Positions 21,344-30,278 of a DNA stretch of 48,169 nucleotides are shown piece after piece. The stretch's first letter is position 1, and every line of letters starts with the position of its first letter. Under the pieces are notes generated by a model, which had not been told where the DNA came from, ran no database searches, and saw nothing but the letters and a program-made list of their open reading frames with translations. The stretch is from the NCBI GenBank assembly GCA_903933805.1, contig CAIZLM010000220.1, forward strand, positions 1-48,169. The letters are read 5' to 3'. The position numbers and the translations under genes are program-made. Origin of the DNA: an uncultured Bacteroidota bacterium. Lineage in GTDB: Bacteria > Bacteroidota > Bacteroidia > Chitinophagales > Saprospiraceae.

Positions 21344-23413
21344 TTACCATTTCAATCGTGCCTGAACTTTCCACACACGCTCTTTTCCAATGGTTCCGCT
21401 GTCTGTGACAGTGCGTCTCGTATTGGTTTGCTCCATCCTGCCCTCCAGTCTTAAATTTCTGGTTATATTCCACTGTAGGTTGATGTAATATCGGGTTCCA
21501 CCACCAGCGAAAGCTGGAATGGATACGGCGGAGAACAGGTCTTTTTCAAAGGCATATACCCTGGTATCGTAGTCTTCTGTATCAAAAACGGTGTATCGTA
21601 TTGAACCAGAAACAGGTGATCCCATTATTTTCACGACGGCTTCCTGATAGGCGATATACCCTTGTGATGGTTTCAATGATGCTACTTGGAAGGTGGTCCA
21701 TTCCACGCGTGAACGAAGTTCCAAGGATCGGTTCACCTTGCTGATGGCATGTAATCGGATACGATCTCTTCGGTTTTCTATCAGGCCTGTGATGCCTTCC
21801 AAGTTGCTGTCGTGTTCCTTTGTTTCTGATTGCCACAAGATGTAAGCTGAAAATGTTTTGCTTTTTTGCCATTGCAAACGCGCCAGAAATTCGCGGCCCC
21901 TCGAAGGAGCGCTGACGCCAAATCTAAGCCAAGGGTGTTGCCAGGCATCTGCGTAAAAGTTTAATTGCCAACGTCTTATCCACCGTATATCTGCACCAAG
22001 GAATAGTCCATGTTCGTTGTTGGCCCCGGAGGACTCAGCGAATGGGGCCGCATAAATGGATTGGTAGTCTCTGGCAAGCGATCGATGCACGGCACTGAGG
22101 GTTACATTGCGGTGCGCTGAGAGCAACAATCCATTCACGGTGGCCAGTCCACCGTTATCGCTGCGGGCACTTTCTCCAAACACAAAAAAATTATGCCAGC
22201 GCCAGTTGTAGTCAACACTTGCGCTGGCCAGCTTTTTTCCGCGGAAAGCGAATTTTCGGTAGGCTGCCGGCGCGGGATTCCAAGGTTTGTCGTAGGCAAT
22301 GAGCAGCCCGTTGGCGCTGATTTGCCCACTGTGCCAGCGGTAGGTGGAGGAAATGCCTCCAACGCGTTCATGCAGTGATTTTTCGTCGGCAATTTCACTG
22401 CTGTTACGGTGGTATCCGGAGGTTTGTAAGGAGGTGAAGAGAATATCTGCGGCCTCTTGGTCTGTGGAATCCGGGTATTGCACGTTGCCATCGCGTCGGC
22501 GGTCGGAAAAAAGGGCGGTAATTTCCAGGTGTTTTCCGAGTGAAAAAGTACTGGCAGCTCCTCGAAAGAAGAACGTTTCACCAAAAGCCCCATAAGCGTT
22601 TATTTTTCGTCCTCCGCGGGCTACGGACACCGTTTCGGCTGATTTTCCGGGCGAAAAACCGGTTTGTAGGAGTAGTCCCTGCCCAAACCGAGCAGAAAAA
22701 TCACCCAGTGCGAGGGTTTTTACCCGGGAATTGAGCGGTTGGACAAATAAATGGGCGCTGTAAAAGTCGAATCCTTTGGGATTGCTTTTGTTGAACATAG
22801 CTTCTCCGGGATCGCTTTCTGCGGTAAATCCGAAGCGCATTCGCCCATCAAAGGTGTGGCGATAGCGAATGGCCAGGGCAAATGGCCCGCCTTCCACTTG
22901 TCTGCTCTGGCCAAAAGTTGAATAATTGGGTGGGTCGGGAAAGCCACCGCGCAGAAGCAGTTCGTTTTCGCCCGTATAAAAGCCATTCCACCATGGCGTG
23001 TTACGGGTATCCAACCCAGTTGTTATCGTTGAATAGGGTAGGATCCGCCGAATGTCGCTGAGTTCCCAAGTGGGGATTGCCTGTAATTCGTACACATTGA
23101 GCAGCGGGCCAAACTGGTCGCGATAGGCAAAGAAGTTTTCAATCTGAATTTCCTGGAGGAGGTGGAGGGCTGTGATGTCTTCCCGAGAAGCCTTGTTGAG
23201 ATCGAGTGGATGGTCTAAGAGCAGATCCAGATTTTCTAAAAACTGTTGGGCGTCGGATTCAGAAGCGGCTTCATTGTCGCGGAAAAAGTTTTCGAGTAAT
23301 TCCGAGGATGCGGGCTCGTCGTCTTGTGCAGCCACAGAAAGTGGGGCAAAACAGAACAGCACCACCAGGGCCATCAGCAGCTGTTTGTATGCGAAATGGG
23401 GAAATTTGGGCAT
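21344..23413 (-). CDS. Helix-hairpin-helix domain outer-membrane barrel protein
   Basis: 689 residues. Signal peptide at 1-29 (ending SVAAQ). Residues about 70-127 hold helix-hairpin-helix units of the ComEA type (PLDLNKASREDITALHLL, FGPLLNVYELQAIP). From about 150 to the C terminus the sequence alternates aromatic and polar residues in beta-strand fashion (RYRHTFDGRMRFGFTAESD, LALGDFSARFGQGLLLQTGF) and ends KVQARLKW, as expected for an outer-membrane beta-barrel. HHH units usually bind DNA; their presence in an exported barrel is notable but is a known Bacteroidota arrangement without a settled function. It is convergent with the Nfu gene and abuts its stop. Confidence 0.72.
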   Translation of the reverse strand: MPKFPHFAYKQLLMALVVLFCFAPLSVAAQDDEPASSELLENFFRDNEAASESDAQQFLENLDLLLDHPLDLNKASREDITALHLLQEIQIENFFAYRDQFGPLLNVYELQAIPTWELSDIRRILPYSTITTGLDTRNTPWWNGFYTGENELLLRGGFPDPPNYSTFGQSRQVEGGPFALAIRYRHTFDGRMRFGFTAESDPGEAMFNKSNPKGFDFYSAHLFVQPLNSRVKTLALGDFSARFGQGLLLQTGFSPGKSAETVSVARGGRKINAYGAFGETFFFRGAASTFSLGKHLEITALFSDRRRDGNVQYPDSTDQEAADILFTSLQTSGYHRNSSEIADEKSLHERVGGISSTYRWHSGQISANGLLIAYDKPWNPAPAAYRKFAFRGKKLASASVDYNWRWHNFFVFGESARSDNGGLATVNGLLLSAHRNVTLSAVHRSLARDYQSIYAAPFAESSGANNEHGLFLGADIRWIRRWQLNFYADAWQHPWLRFGVSAPSRGREFLARLQWQKSKTFSAYILWQSETKEHDSNLEGITGLIENRRDRIRLHAISKVNRSLELRSRVEWTTFQVASLKPSQGYIAYQEAVVKIMGSPVSGSIRYTVFDTEDYDTRVYAFEKDLFSAVSIPAFAGGGTRYYINLQWNITRNLRLEGRMEQTNTRRTVTDSGTIGKERVWKVQARLKW

Positions 23414-23516
23414 TCCTGACAGGTTTTTTTATTTCGGTAACAATGATAAGACAAAAAATTCGTTTTAACAACAATTTTGGTCCGTATAAAAGTGCCAAAT
23501 GAACCGCTACAACCGC

Positions 23517-23524
23517 TACTTTTG
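23517..23524 (+). promoter_or_regulatory. -7 promoter box for the small lipoprotein pair
   Basis: TACTTTTG, exact TAnnTTTG match, 39 nt before the ATG at 23564. Confidence 0.6.
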
Positions 23525-23563
23525 CGCACAATCTTTTTAACCAGTAAAAAATATTTTCTCATC

Positions 23564-23824
23564 ATGAAAAAAACTGTTTTGGGTATTCTCGCAGGCTTGG
23601 CCCTGACTTTTTCGATGACTTCCTGCGGTGAAAAACTGCTCACAGAAGATCAGGTTCAAACCGAAATTCAGAAAGGTTACGACGCCGGAAAGGCTGCTGT
23701 CGAAACTGAAATGGATGCAAAATGCCAGGCCGATTTCGAAACGCGTGTTACCGCTGAAGTGGATCGCTTGAAAGCAGAGGCCGATGCCGCCGCTGCTGAA
23801 ATGGCGCCTGCTGCGGGTAAATAA
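23564..23824 (+). CDS. Small lipoprotein
   Basis: 86 residues. The signal MKKTVLGILAGLALTFSMTSC gives a lipid-modified Cys21. The mature part is a single charged, Ala- and Glu-rich helix (probably coiled coil) with one cysteine in DAKCQADFETRV. I do not recognise a named family. It resembles the next gene in the segment around its cysteine and may be an old tandem duplicate of it. The ATG at 23564 is chosen because it gives a proper lipoprotein signal and follows the promoter box. Confidence 0.65.
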   Translation: MKKTVLGILAGLALTFSMTSCGEKLLTEDQVQTEIQKGYDAGKAAVETEMDAKCQADFETRVTAEVDRLKAEADAAAAEMAPAAGK

Positions 23825-23883
23825 TACCCCCGATTTATTCTTACAACATTACATCACCATTATCAATCGAAAAATTCTGAACA

Positions 23884-24339
23884 ATGAATAAGAAAATGAT
23901 CCTTTTCGGTGCTGCTGCGTTGGTTGGCAGTTTTGTACTTGCTTCTTTCGATAAAAAAACCCTGGCACAACAAAAAGAGGAAATCGCGCAGTCGGTGACC
24001 ACCAAATTGGATGGCTTGCGCTCAGAAAAAGAAACGGCTTGTACTGAAACCGTGAACGCAGAAGCCAGCACCCGCTACCAAACATTTGTTGCCGAAGCCG
24101 CAGCAAAAGAAACCACCAAACCAGTGGTGGCAGGTAAGAAAAAGCCGGTAAGCAAGGGCCCGAAAGTTGACCCGAAACCAGTGCCTACAAAACCTGTTGA
24201 CCCACAAAAAGGTCGTGGTGGCGCAGTACAACAAGGCAACGTTGAACAACAAAAAGAGCGCGGTGGCGCTGTAGAAAAAGCAAATCCGGAACAGCAGAAA
24301 AAACGTGGAGGCGCTGTTAAACAAGGCGGCGGCAAATAA
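23884..24339 (+). CDS. Small envelope protein with RGGAV repeats
   Basis: 151 residues. Residues 1-22 are a hydrophobic signal or anchor. A charged helix follows (23-78) with the segment ACTETVNAEASTRYQTFVAEA, similar to the preceding lipoprotein. Residues 80-107 are Lys- and Pro-rich, and the tail holds three copies of RGGAV at 111-115, 126-130 and 141-145, an exact 15-residue period (consensus EQQKxRGGAVxxxNP). The tail is very basic and probably disordered. No known domain. It lies 59 nt after the lipoprotein gene and shares its promoter; a perfect terminator follows. Confidence 0.62.
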   Translation: MNKKMILFGAAALVGSFVLASFDKKTLAQQKEEIAQSVTTKLDGLRSEKETACTETVNAEASTRYQTFVAEAAAKETTKPVVAGKKKPVSKGPKVDPKPVPTKPVDPQKGRGGAVQQGNVEQQKERGGAVEKANPEQQKKRGGAVKQGGGK

Positions 24340-24360
24340 TACCAACGCCCTTACGGCAAC

Positions 24361-24400
24361 AAAAAATAGGGGTATGGCGCAAGCCATACCCCTATTTTTT
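24361..24400 (+). terminator. Perfect terminator after the RGGAV gene
   Basis: Arms of 18 nt (24361-24378 and 24383-24400) are perfectly complementary, with a GCAA tetraloop, an A-run at the 5' side and a T-run at the 3' side. By symmetry it can act in both directions. Confidence 0.9.
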
Positions 24401-24406
24401 AATATC

Positions 24407-24486
24407 AACCAGTTCGGTTGCACGCTGTGTAGCCTTCAAAAGGCCCACTTTTCGTTTCAAACGTGGCTGCTCAACCTGGTTAAGGT
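24407..24486 (+). repeat. Degenerate MITE-like element (copy S)
   Basis: The order of blocks follows the short form: ACCAGTTCGGTTGCACGCTG, then CAAAAGGCCCACTTTT and a right end CTCAACCTGGTTAAGG. TTTAAT occurs on both sides as a possible trace of a target duplication. It lies between two convergent genes, after the terminator. Confidence 0.65.
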
Positions 24487-24502
24487 TTAATCATGCACCC
24501 GT

Positions 24503-25027
24503 TTATTTTGAGTACGAAAAAGTTGCGGTGTCCGTTGTGTTGTCGGAAAATGTTACAACATAGCTGCCCGACAATGTTGTGCCGGAAATGCTTGCCGTAC
24601 CCACAAATTTGCGGCCCGTAGGATCCACATAATCAATGGACAACGTTGTGGCGGAAGCAGTGGAAGTGGCAGGACGGTCGATGGTCGCGTCACAGATGGA
24701 ATCAAAACCGCCAAAATTAGAAATAGAAATCACGGTTTCGCTTTTACGCGTTACAATAGCAGGACTAGCCAAGTTGTACGTACCCAATGGAGTACCGGCT
24801 GTGCTCGCTGTAACCACGTCGGAACCAAGGTAAGAACCCAAGAACTTGGTTGTCCATTCCGCTTCGCAGTTAGTACCTTCGTAACCATCCCCACATTCGC
24901 ACGTGCCGTCAAGACAAGTGCCGTTTCCACAGTCAACATCTTTGCAATTGTCACCACAAGAGGTGATGGTAGTTGTCATAAAAGCAGCAACCAGCAGCGC
25001 CGGAAGGATGAAAAGTTTTTTTAGCAT
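24503..25027 (-). CDS. Lipoprotein with an EGF-like module
   Basis: 174 residues. The signal ends in ITSC with lipid-modified Cys24. Residues 28-54 form one EGF-like module with the spacing C28, C33, C38, C43, C45, C54 (VDCGNGTCLDGTCECGDGYEGTNC). The rest is a beta-rich, Thr- and Ser-rich domain (TLSIDYVDPTGRKFVGTASISG, GSYVVTFSDN) that resembles small lipocalin-like Bacteroidota domains, but I cannot name it. It is probably surface-exposed. It has an exact promoter box at 25084-25091. Confidence 0.75.
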   Translation of the reverse strand: MLKKLFILPALLVAAFMTTTITSCGDNCKDVDCGNGTCLDGTCECGDGYEGTNCEAEWTTKFLGSYLGSDVVTASTAGTPLGTYNLASPAIVTRKSETVISISNFGGFDSICDATIDRPATSTASATTLSIDYVDPTGRKFVGTASISGTTLSGSYVVTFSDNTTDTATFSYSK

Positions 25028-25083
25028 GGTTTTGAAATTTTTTGTGATGTTAGAAATATTGAGTTTTGTAATTTAATTTCACG

Positions 25084-25091
25084 CAAAGGTA
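25084..25091 (-). promoter_or_regulatory. -7 promoter box for the EGF-like lipoprotein
   Basis: Reads TACCTTTG on the minus strand, an exact TAnnTTTG match, 56 nt upstream of the ATG at 25027. Confidence 0.6.
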
Positions 25092-25272
25092 ATGCCTTGT
25101 AACACTCTTTGGAAGTAAACAATACGTTATTGCAGGCAAAAGCTAGTAAACGTGCTGTTGGACAAATAATTGTTGTTTTTTTTAACAATTTTGTTGGGGT
25201 CAATCGGGTTGATAATATGGCTCCAGCCTAGGTTGAGGACTTTTTGGAAGTTTTTTTTTGGACTAGCACAAA

Positions 25273-25312
25273 AAAACCCACGAAAATTCGCTTAGAATTT
25301 TCCGTGGGTTTT
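25273..25312 (-). terminator. Terminator of the KOR operon
   Basis: Arms 25273-25289 and 25295-25312 pair over 17 bp with one bulge and a 5-nt loop. On the minus strand the hairpin is followed by a T-run. It lies 66 nt after the korB stop. Confidence 0.8.
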
Positions 25313-25377
25313 GTGTGCAAAGGCCGTGTTCTGCAAATGAATACTGCGGACTAATTGGTCATTTTTCAGCGTTTTTT

Positions 25378-26430
25378 TCAGCGCAGTCCGGCATTGATTT
25401 GTTCGAGCACGGTAGATCCTGGGCAAAGTTGGTGTTGTTCCACCAGGTTGAGGGGCTGTTCGGTTGTGTGAAGGATACTGTGTAAATCGCGGCTTTCTGT
25501 GTCAATGTAAATCAGTCCTGTGAGTATTTCCCCTTGTGCTTTGGCCTGATACAACCGGTTGACAGCTGATTGCCGGTCGCGCGGATCCCAGTCTTTGGCC
25601 AACTTGCTGAGATGAATGAGCGATCCATCGTGCAAGGGCACCGTTACGGCGTCTCCTTCGTTGTATTCGGTTGTAATTTCTGTCATCATGGGCACAAAAT
25701 CTACAGCAGCCGTTGCTTCCATGTGTTCCCGGGTGTAGTCGTAGGATTTTGTGGAACCGACGTTGTTGTTGAAGGTGACGCAGGGAGATACGACGTCGAT
25801 CAGTGCGAAACCGGGGTGAGACATTGCCGCTTTTATCATGGGGATGAGTTGTTCTTTGTCGCCCGAAAAACTGCGCGCAATAAATGTTGCGCCCAATTCC
25901 AGGGCAAGGCCTGCCATATCAATGGCGTTGTACATATTGGCGGCCCCAGTTTTATTCACAGATCCCTTGTCGGCAGTGGCAGAGTCTTGGCCTTTGGTGA
26001 GGCCATAACATCCGTTGTTCATGATGATATAGGTGATGTTGAGGTTTCGGCGTATGGCGTGGACAAATTGGCCCATACCAATGGAAGCCGAATCGCCATC
26101 ACCTGAAACGCCGATGTACATCAAGTCTCTGTTGGCGAGGTAAGCGCCGGTGGCCACGGAGGGCATCCTGCCATGTACGGAATTGAATCCGTGTGAATTG
26201 GCCAGGAAATAGGTGGGCGTTTTGGAGGAACAGCCGATACCGGAAAGCTTGGCCACTCGATGGGGTTCAACCGCCATTTCGAAGCAGGCTTGTATGATGG
26301 CGCCACTGACAGAATCGTGTCCACAACCTGCACAAAGGGTGGATAAAGCACCTTCGTAGAATTTACGGGTATAGCCGAGTTTATTTTTGGGGGATTCCGG
26401 GTGTCGAAAAACGGGTCTTACGAATGTCAT
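25378..26430 (-). CDS. korB: 2-oxoacid:ferredoxin oxidoreductase, beta subunit
   Basis: 350 residues, the thiamine pyrophosphate-binding subunit. CAGCGHD (Cys33, Cys36) contributes to the cluster region, SGIGCSSKTP follows, and the TPP/Mg motif runs from GDGDSASIG (110-118) to MNNGCYGLTKGQ (137-148). With the alpha subunit it oxidises a 2-oxoacid, probably 2-oxoglutarate, to the acyl-CoA and passes electrons to ferredoxin. Substrate assignment (2-oxoglutarate, pyruvate or branched-chain acid) cannot be made from sequence alone. The start is an ATG at 26430, 93 nt after the alpha subunit stop. It is the last gene of the operon and is followed by a clear terminator. Confidence 0.9.
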   Translation of the reverse strand: MTFVRPVFRHPESPKNKLGYTRKFYEGALSTLCAGCGHDSVSGAIIQACFEMAVEPHRVAKLSGIGCSSKTPTYFLANSHGFNSVHGRMPSVATGAYLANRDLMYIGVSGDGDSASIGMGQFVHAIRRNLNITYIIMNNGCYGLTKGQDSATADKGSVNKTGAANMYNAIDMAGLALELGATFIARSFSGDKEQLIPMIKAAMSHPGFALIDVVSPCVTFNNNVGSTKSYDYTREHMEATAAVDFVPMMTEITTEYNEGDAVTVPLHDGSLIHLSKLAKDWDPRDRQSAVNRLYQAKAQGEILTGLIYIDTESRDLHSILHTTEQPLNLVEQHQLCPGSTVLEQINAGLR

Positions 26431-26523
26431 TGTGTTGTGTGTTGTTGTGTAAAGCCAGCAAAAGTTGTTGTTACGCTGCTATTGGTGCGATGCTGTGATC
26501 AGCATGATTGGCGGGGGCATCGC

Positions 26524-28377
26524 TTACTCACTGGACTCAGCACCGGGAGGCCCTATTTTTTCCGGTACAAAAGGCGGGGGTAATTTTCCGACCAGATTTT
26601 TGAATATTTTTTGGCGAATCAAATCGGCTGTAATGGGAAAACCATCATAGTTTAATATCGAGTATAAATCTGACGAATCTGTGCCCAGTTCATTGATCAA
26701 CAAGGATTTAAACTGCGCATCTCTATTTTGTTCAACCACAAAAACCCTTTCGTGCTCGTCAATGAATGTTTTTACGGCATCGCTGAACGGGAACGCTTTC
26801 ACCCGCATGACATCGAGGGGGATTCCCTGTTCTTCCAGCAAGTCTTTGGCTTCCAGTGCTGCATAGGTTGTGGTACCGAAAAATATCATGCCAACATTGC
26901 TTTGTTTTTCCTGTTGGTAAAATTCCGGTGCGGGCACGTATGTTTTGGCGGTCTCCCATTTTCGGGCCAATTTGTCCATATTGCGCACGTAGGCAGGGCC
27001 TTCTTCTGTGTAAGTTGCGTATTCATCGCGGGAGGTACCGCGGGTAAAAAACGACCCTTTGGTGGGGTGGGTACCCGGAATCGTGCGGTAGGTGATGCCG
27101 TCGCCATCCACATCGAGGTATCGACCGAATCGCTCGATTTTTTCGAGTGCCTCGGCGTCTAGTACTTTTCCCCGTTGGTACACCTTGTTGTCATCCCAAT
27201 GGAGGGGTGGCGACATGTTATCGTTCATGCCCAGGTCAAGGTCAGTCATCACCAGAACTGGGGTTTGTAGCTGTTCTGCCAAATCAAATGCAGTGGTCAT
27301 GTGTTCAAAACACTCAGCCGGTGTACTGGGGAAAAGCAATACTTGTTTGGTGTCGCCATGGGAGGCATAAGCGGCTGCAATAAGGTCGGATTGCTGGGTT
27401 CGTGTTGGCATACCGGTGCTGGGTCCGCCCCGCTGTACATCAACGAGCACGGTGGGTATTTCAGCGAAATAGGCGAGTCCTAAAAACTCGCTCATGAGGG
27501 AGATACCGGGACCGCTGGTGGCGGTAAAAGAACGAGCGCCATTCCAATTTGCGCCGATGACCATGCCAATAGCCGCCAGTTCGTCTTCCGCCTGAACAAT
27601 CGCGTAATTGTTCTTTCCAGTATGGGGGTCCACGCGGAGTTTTTTGGCGTATTTTCCAAAAGCATCGGCCAAGGAAGTAGAGGGGGTGATGGGATACCAG
27701 GCCAACACGGTTGCGCCTGCGTACACAGCGCCAAGTCCGCACGCGCTGTTTCCATCCATCAAAATCCAGTCTCCCACGTTGTCACGCCTTTCGACCCGAA
27801 GGTGTGGGAAAGGGCATTGGAAATGTTCTTTTGCGTATTGAATACCCATTTCCAGCGCTTCAAAATTGGCGGTGATGAGTTTTTCTTTTCCCTTGAATTG
27901 TTCGGTGATGATCTGGTGGAGCACCGGCACCTCGATATCGATCAGCGCAGCGATGGCGCCAACGTACACCATATTCTTGAGCAATTGTCGCTGCCGAGGG
28001 TCGGCAAACTTGTCCATGCACAATTGCATCATGGGCACTCCCAGGAAGTGAATGTCATCGCGCAACAAATCTTTGTGCAAATCTTTGGTGCTGTCGTACA
28101 AGAAATAGCCGCCAGGCTTTACGTTGGCGATGTCTTTTGGGATACTTTGCGGGTTGACGCTCAGCATCAAATCGATGCCTTCCCGTCGGCCCAGGTAGCC
28201 TTTTTCACTGACGCGTACTTCATACCAGGTGGGTAATCCTTGGATGTTGGAGGGAAAAATATTCTTTGGTGACACGGGAATACCCATGCGGAAGATAGCC
28301 TTGGCAAACATGGTGTTCGCACTGGCTGATCCAGTGCCGTTTACATTGGCGAAGCGAATGACGAAGTCGTTGAGCAC
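26524..28377 (-). CDS. korA: 2-oxoacid:acceptor oxidoreductase, alpha subunit
   Basis: 617 residues: a fused gamma-alpha subunit. The N-terminal 190 residues are the gamma domain (FANVNGTGSASANTMFAKA, GLPTWYEVRVSEKGYLGRR); the rest is the pyrimidine-binding alpha domain (WYPITPSTSLADAF, QAEDELAAIGMVIGANWNGARSFTATSGPG). The gamma opening reads NVNGTGSASA where classical enzymes have GxGGQG-like sequence. No ATG exists between the upstream in-frame stop and the family start, so the GTG at 28377 (VLNDFVIRF) is the likely start. It lies 113 nt after the GltD-like gene and 93 nt before korB. Confidence 0.9.
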   Translation of the reverse strand: MLNDFVIRFANVNGTGSASANTMFAKAIFRMGIPVSPKNIFPSNIQGLPTWYEVRVSEKGYLGRREGIDLMLSVNPQSIPKDIANVKPGGYFLYDSTKDLHKDLLRDDIHFLGVPMMQLCMDKFADPRQRQLLKNMVYVGAIAALIDIEVPVLHQIITEQFKGKEKLITANFEALEMGIQYAKEHFQCPFPHLRVERRDNVGDWILMDGNSACGLGAVYAGATVLAWYPITPSTSLADAFGKYAKKLRVDPHTGKNNYAIVQAEDELAAIGMVIGANWNGARSFTATSGPGISLMSEFLGLAYFAEIPTVLVDVQRGGPSTGMPTRTQQSDLIAAAYASHGDTKQVLLFPSTPAECFEHMTTAFDLAEQLQTPVLVMTDLDLGMNDNMSPPLHWDDNKVYQRGKVLDAEALEKIERFGRYLDVDGDGITYRTIPGTHPTKGSFFTRGTSRDEYATYTEEGPAYVRNMDKLARKWETAKTYVPAPEFYQQEKQSNVGMIFFGTTTYAALEAKDLLEEQGIPLDVMRVKAFPFSDAVKTFIDEHERVFVVEQNRDAQFKSLLINELGTDSSDLYSILNYDGFPITADLIRQKIFKNLVGKLPPPFVPEKIGPPGAESSE

Positions 28378-28490
28378 TTGTTTGGAAGGGTAATGTTCGA
28401 TGAAATGAATCAGTGCTAAAAGTGATTTGGGTGGTGATGTCTCTTGTTTTGGGGTTTAATGGTAACGCGTACGTTCAACGCCAATAGACA

Positions 28491-30278
28491 TCAGGAATAT
28501 TTTATGCCACCTGCTTTTGCAGTGTTGTATAAATATTTTTGCATATCCCAAGCGGCCGTTGGACATCGTTCTGCGCAGAGTCCACAGTGGAGGCACACAT
28601 TTTCATCTTTGATCATGACGCGTTTGGTGGGTAGTTCGGTTGAAACATACAAGTCCTGGCTCCATTCATGTGCGGGAGCGTTGAGTTGTGTTCGCAACGT
28701 TTCTTCCGTATCATTTTCTGTGAAAGTAATACAGGAGGTAGGGCAAATATCGACACAGGCATCGCATTCGATGCAGCGTGCGGTGGTGAATATTGTTTGC
28801 ACATCGCAGTTGAGGCAGCGGTGTGCTTCTTTCAGCGCTGTTTCTGGGTTGAAACCCAGTTCGACTTCCAGCAGACGGTCTTTCAGGGACTTTGCCTTGT
28901 CAGCGTGGGGTACCTTGAAACGCAGATCGGGCGCTACATCGCTTTCATACATCCATTCGTGGATGCCCATTTTTTGGTGGATGAGGTTGGTATAGGGTGA
29001 TGGCCGCTGTTGGATATCTTTTTCTGAGCAATACAAATCAATGGAAACGGCTGCGGAGTGGCCTTGGGCGACTGCGGTGATCACGTTTTTAGGGCCCATG
29101 GCGGCATCACCACCAAAAAACACCTGGGGCAGGGTGGATTGGAACGTTTTTTTGTCCAATACCGGTATTTCCCATTTATCGAAGTCTATTCCCAGATCGC
29201 GTTCGATCCAAGGGAATGCGTTTTCTTGTCCCACGGCGATGAGTACATCATCGGCTTCCAAAAACACTTCCGGCTCACCGGTGGGCACCAGGTTTCTTTT
29301 GCCATTTTCACCGTAAACGGCTTGTACTTTTTCGAATTTCATGCCCACCAATTTCCCATTTTCTATGACAAAAGATTTTGGGACATGGTTTTCGTAGATG
29401 GGAATACCTTCATGCTCGGCATCTTCAATTTCCCAAGGAGAGGCTTTCATATCGGTTTTGGGGCTTCGAACCACTACTTTCACGGCATCGCCACCCAATC
29501 GAAGCGAGGTGCGGCAACAGTCCATGGCCGTATTGCCTCCGCCGAGTACGATTACTTTTTTGCCAATGTTGGTGGTGTGTTCAAAGGCTACGCCGGCGAG
29601 AAATTCAATGCCGATGCGAACATTGGCGCCGGCCTCCATACGTCCGGGGAGGTCAGCCAAGTCGCGCCCACGTGGGGCGCCGGTGCCTACAAAAATGGCA
29701 TCGTACCCTTGGCGCAGTATCTCCCGCATGCTCGAAACATAGGTAAGAAACTGGGTATGAATACCGAGGTCCAGAATGTACCCCACTTCTTCATCCAGCA
29801 CACTTTCTGGCAAACGGAAGGAGGGTATTTGGCTTCGCATCATACCGCCACCGGCGGGTTGTTCGTCGAACAAGTGTATTTCATAGCCCAAGGGTGCGAG
29901 GTCACGTGCCACGGTGAGCGATGCAGGCCCGCCGCCAATGAGGGCGATTTTTTTTCCATTCGGGGTAAATGGTCCCTGGGGCATCAGCGCTTTTACATCA
30001 CCTTTGAAATCAGCGGCAACACGTTTCAAGCGACAAATAGCCACCGGTTCTTCTTCCACGCGCACGCGGCGGCATGCAGGCTCACAGGGGCGGTCGCAGG
30101 TACGTCCCAAAACGCCTGGGAACACATTGGATTCCCAATTGATCATATAGGCCTCAGTGTAGCGTTCTGCAGCGATGAGTCTGATGTACGCGGGGACGGG
30201 GGTATGTGCCGGGCAAGCGTATTGACAGTCCACTACTTTGTGGAAGTATTCGGGGTCTTGAATATTGGTTGGATTCAC
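28491..30278 (-). CDS. GltD-like FAD/NAD(P) oxidoreductase with 4Fe-4S domains
   Basis: 595 residues. An N-terminal glutamate-synthase-type Fe-S domain (Cys18, Cys22, Cys61, Cys65, Cys69) is followed by an FAD site IALIGGGPASLT (about 111-122) and an NAD(P) site VIVLGGGNTAMDC, then GGDAAMGPKNVITAVAQG. The C terminus adds two ferredoxin-type clusters: CIECDACVDICP from about residue 502 and CLHCGLCAERCP from about 562. The extra ferredoxin part is not in ordinary GltD. As first gene of the operon with the two KOR subunits, it probably moves electrons between the oxidoreductase (through its clusters) and NAD(P). The start codon is GTG, since a stop lies four codons upstream. Confidence 0.85.
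   Translation of the reverse strand: MNPTNIQDPEYFHKVVDCQYACPAHTPVPAYIRLIAAERYTEAYMINWESNVFPGVLGRTCDRPCEPACRRVRVEEEPVAICRLKRVAADFKGDVKALMPQGPFTPNGKKIALIGGGPASLTVARDLAPLGYEIHLFDEQPAGGGMMRSQIPSFRLPESVLDEEVGYILDLGIHTQFLTYVSSMREILRQGYDAIFVGTGAPRGRDLADLPGRMEAGANVRIGIEFLAGVAFEHTTNIGKKVIVLGGGNTAMDCCRTSLRLGGDAVKVVVRSPKTDMKASPWEIEDAEHEGIPIYENHVPKSFVIENGKLVGMKFEKVQAVYGENGKRNLVPTGEPEVFLEADDVLIAVGQENAFPWIERDLGIDFDKWEIPVLDKKTFQSTLPQVFFGGDAAMGPKNVITAVAQGHSAAVSIDLYCSEKDIQQRPSPYTNLIHQKMGIHEWMYESDVAPDLRFKVPHADKAKSLKDRLLEVELGFNPETALKEAHRCLNCDVQTIFTTARCIECDACVDICPTSCITFTENDTEETLRTQLNAPAHEWSQDLYVSTELPTKRVMIKDENVCLHCGLCAERCPTAAWDMQKYLYNTAKAGGIKYS

Larger units (their letters stand above)
25028..25377. other. Intergenic region between the EGF lipoprotein and korB
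   Basis: Holds the promoter box of the lipoprotein gene (25084-25091) and, toward korB, the KOR operon terminator (25273-25312). The stretch 25100-25260 is AT-rich with several T-runs and shows no gene. Confidence 0.7.
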
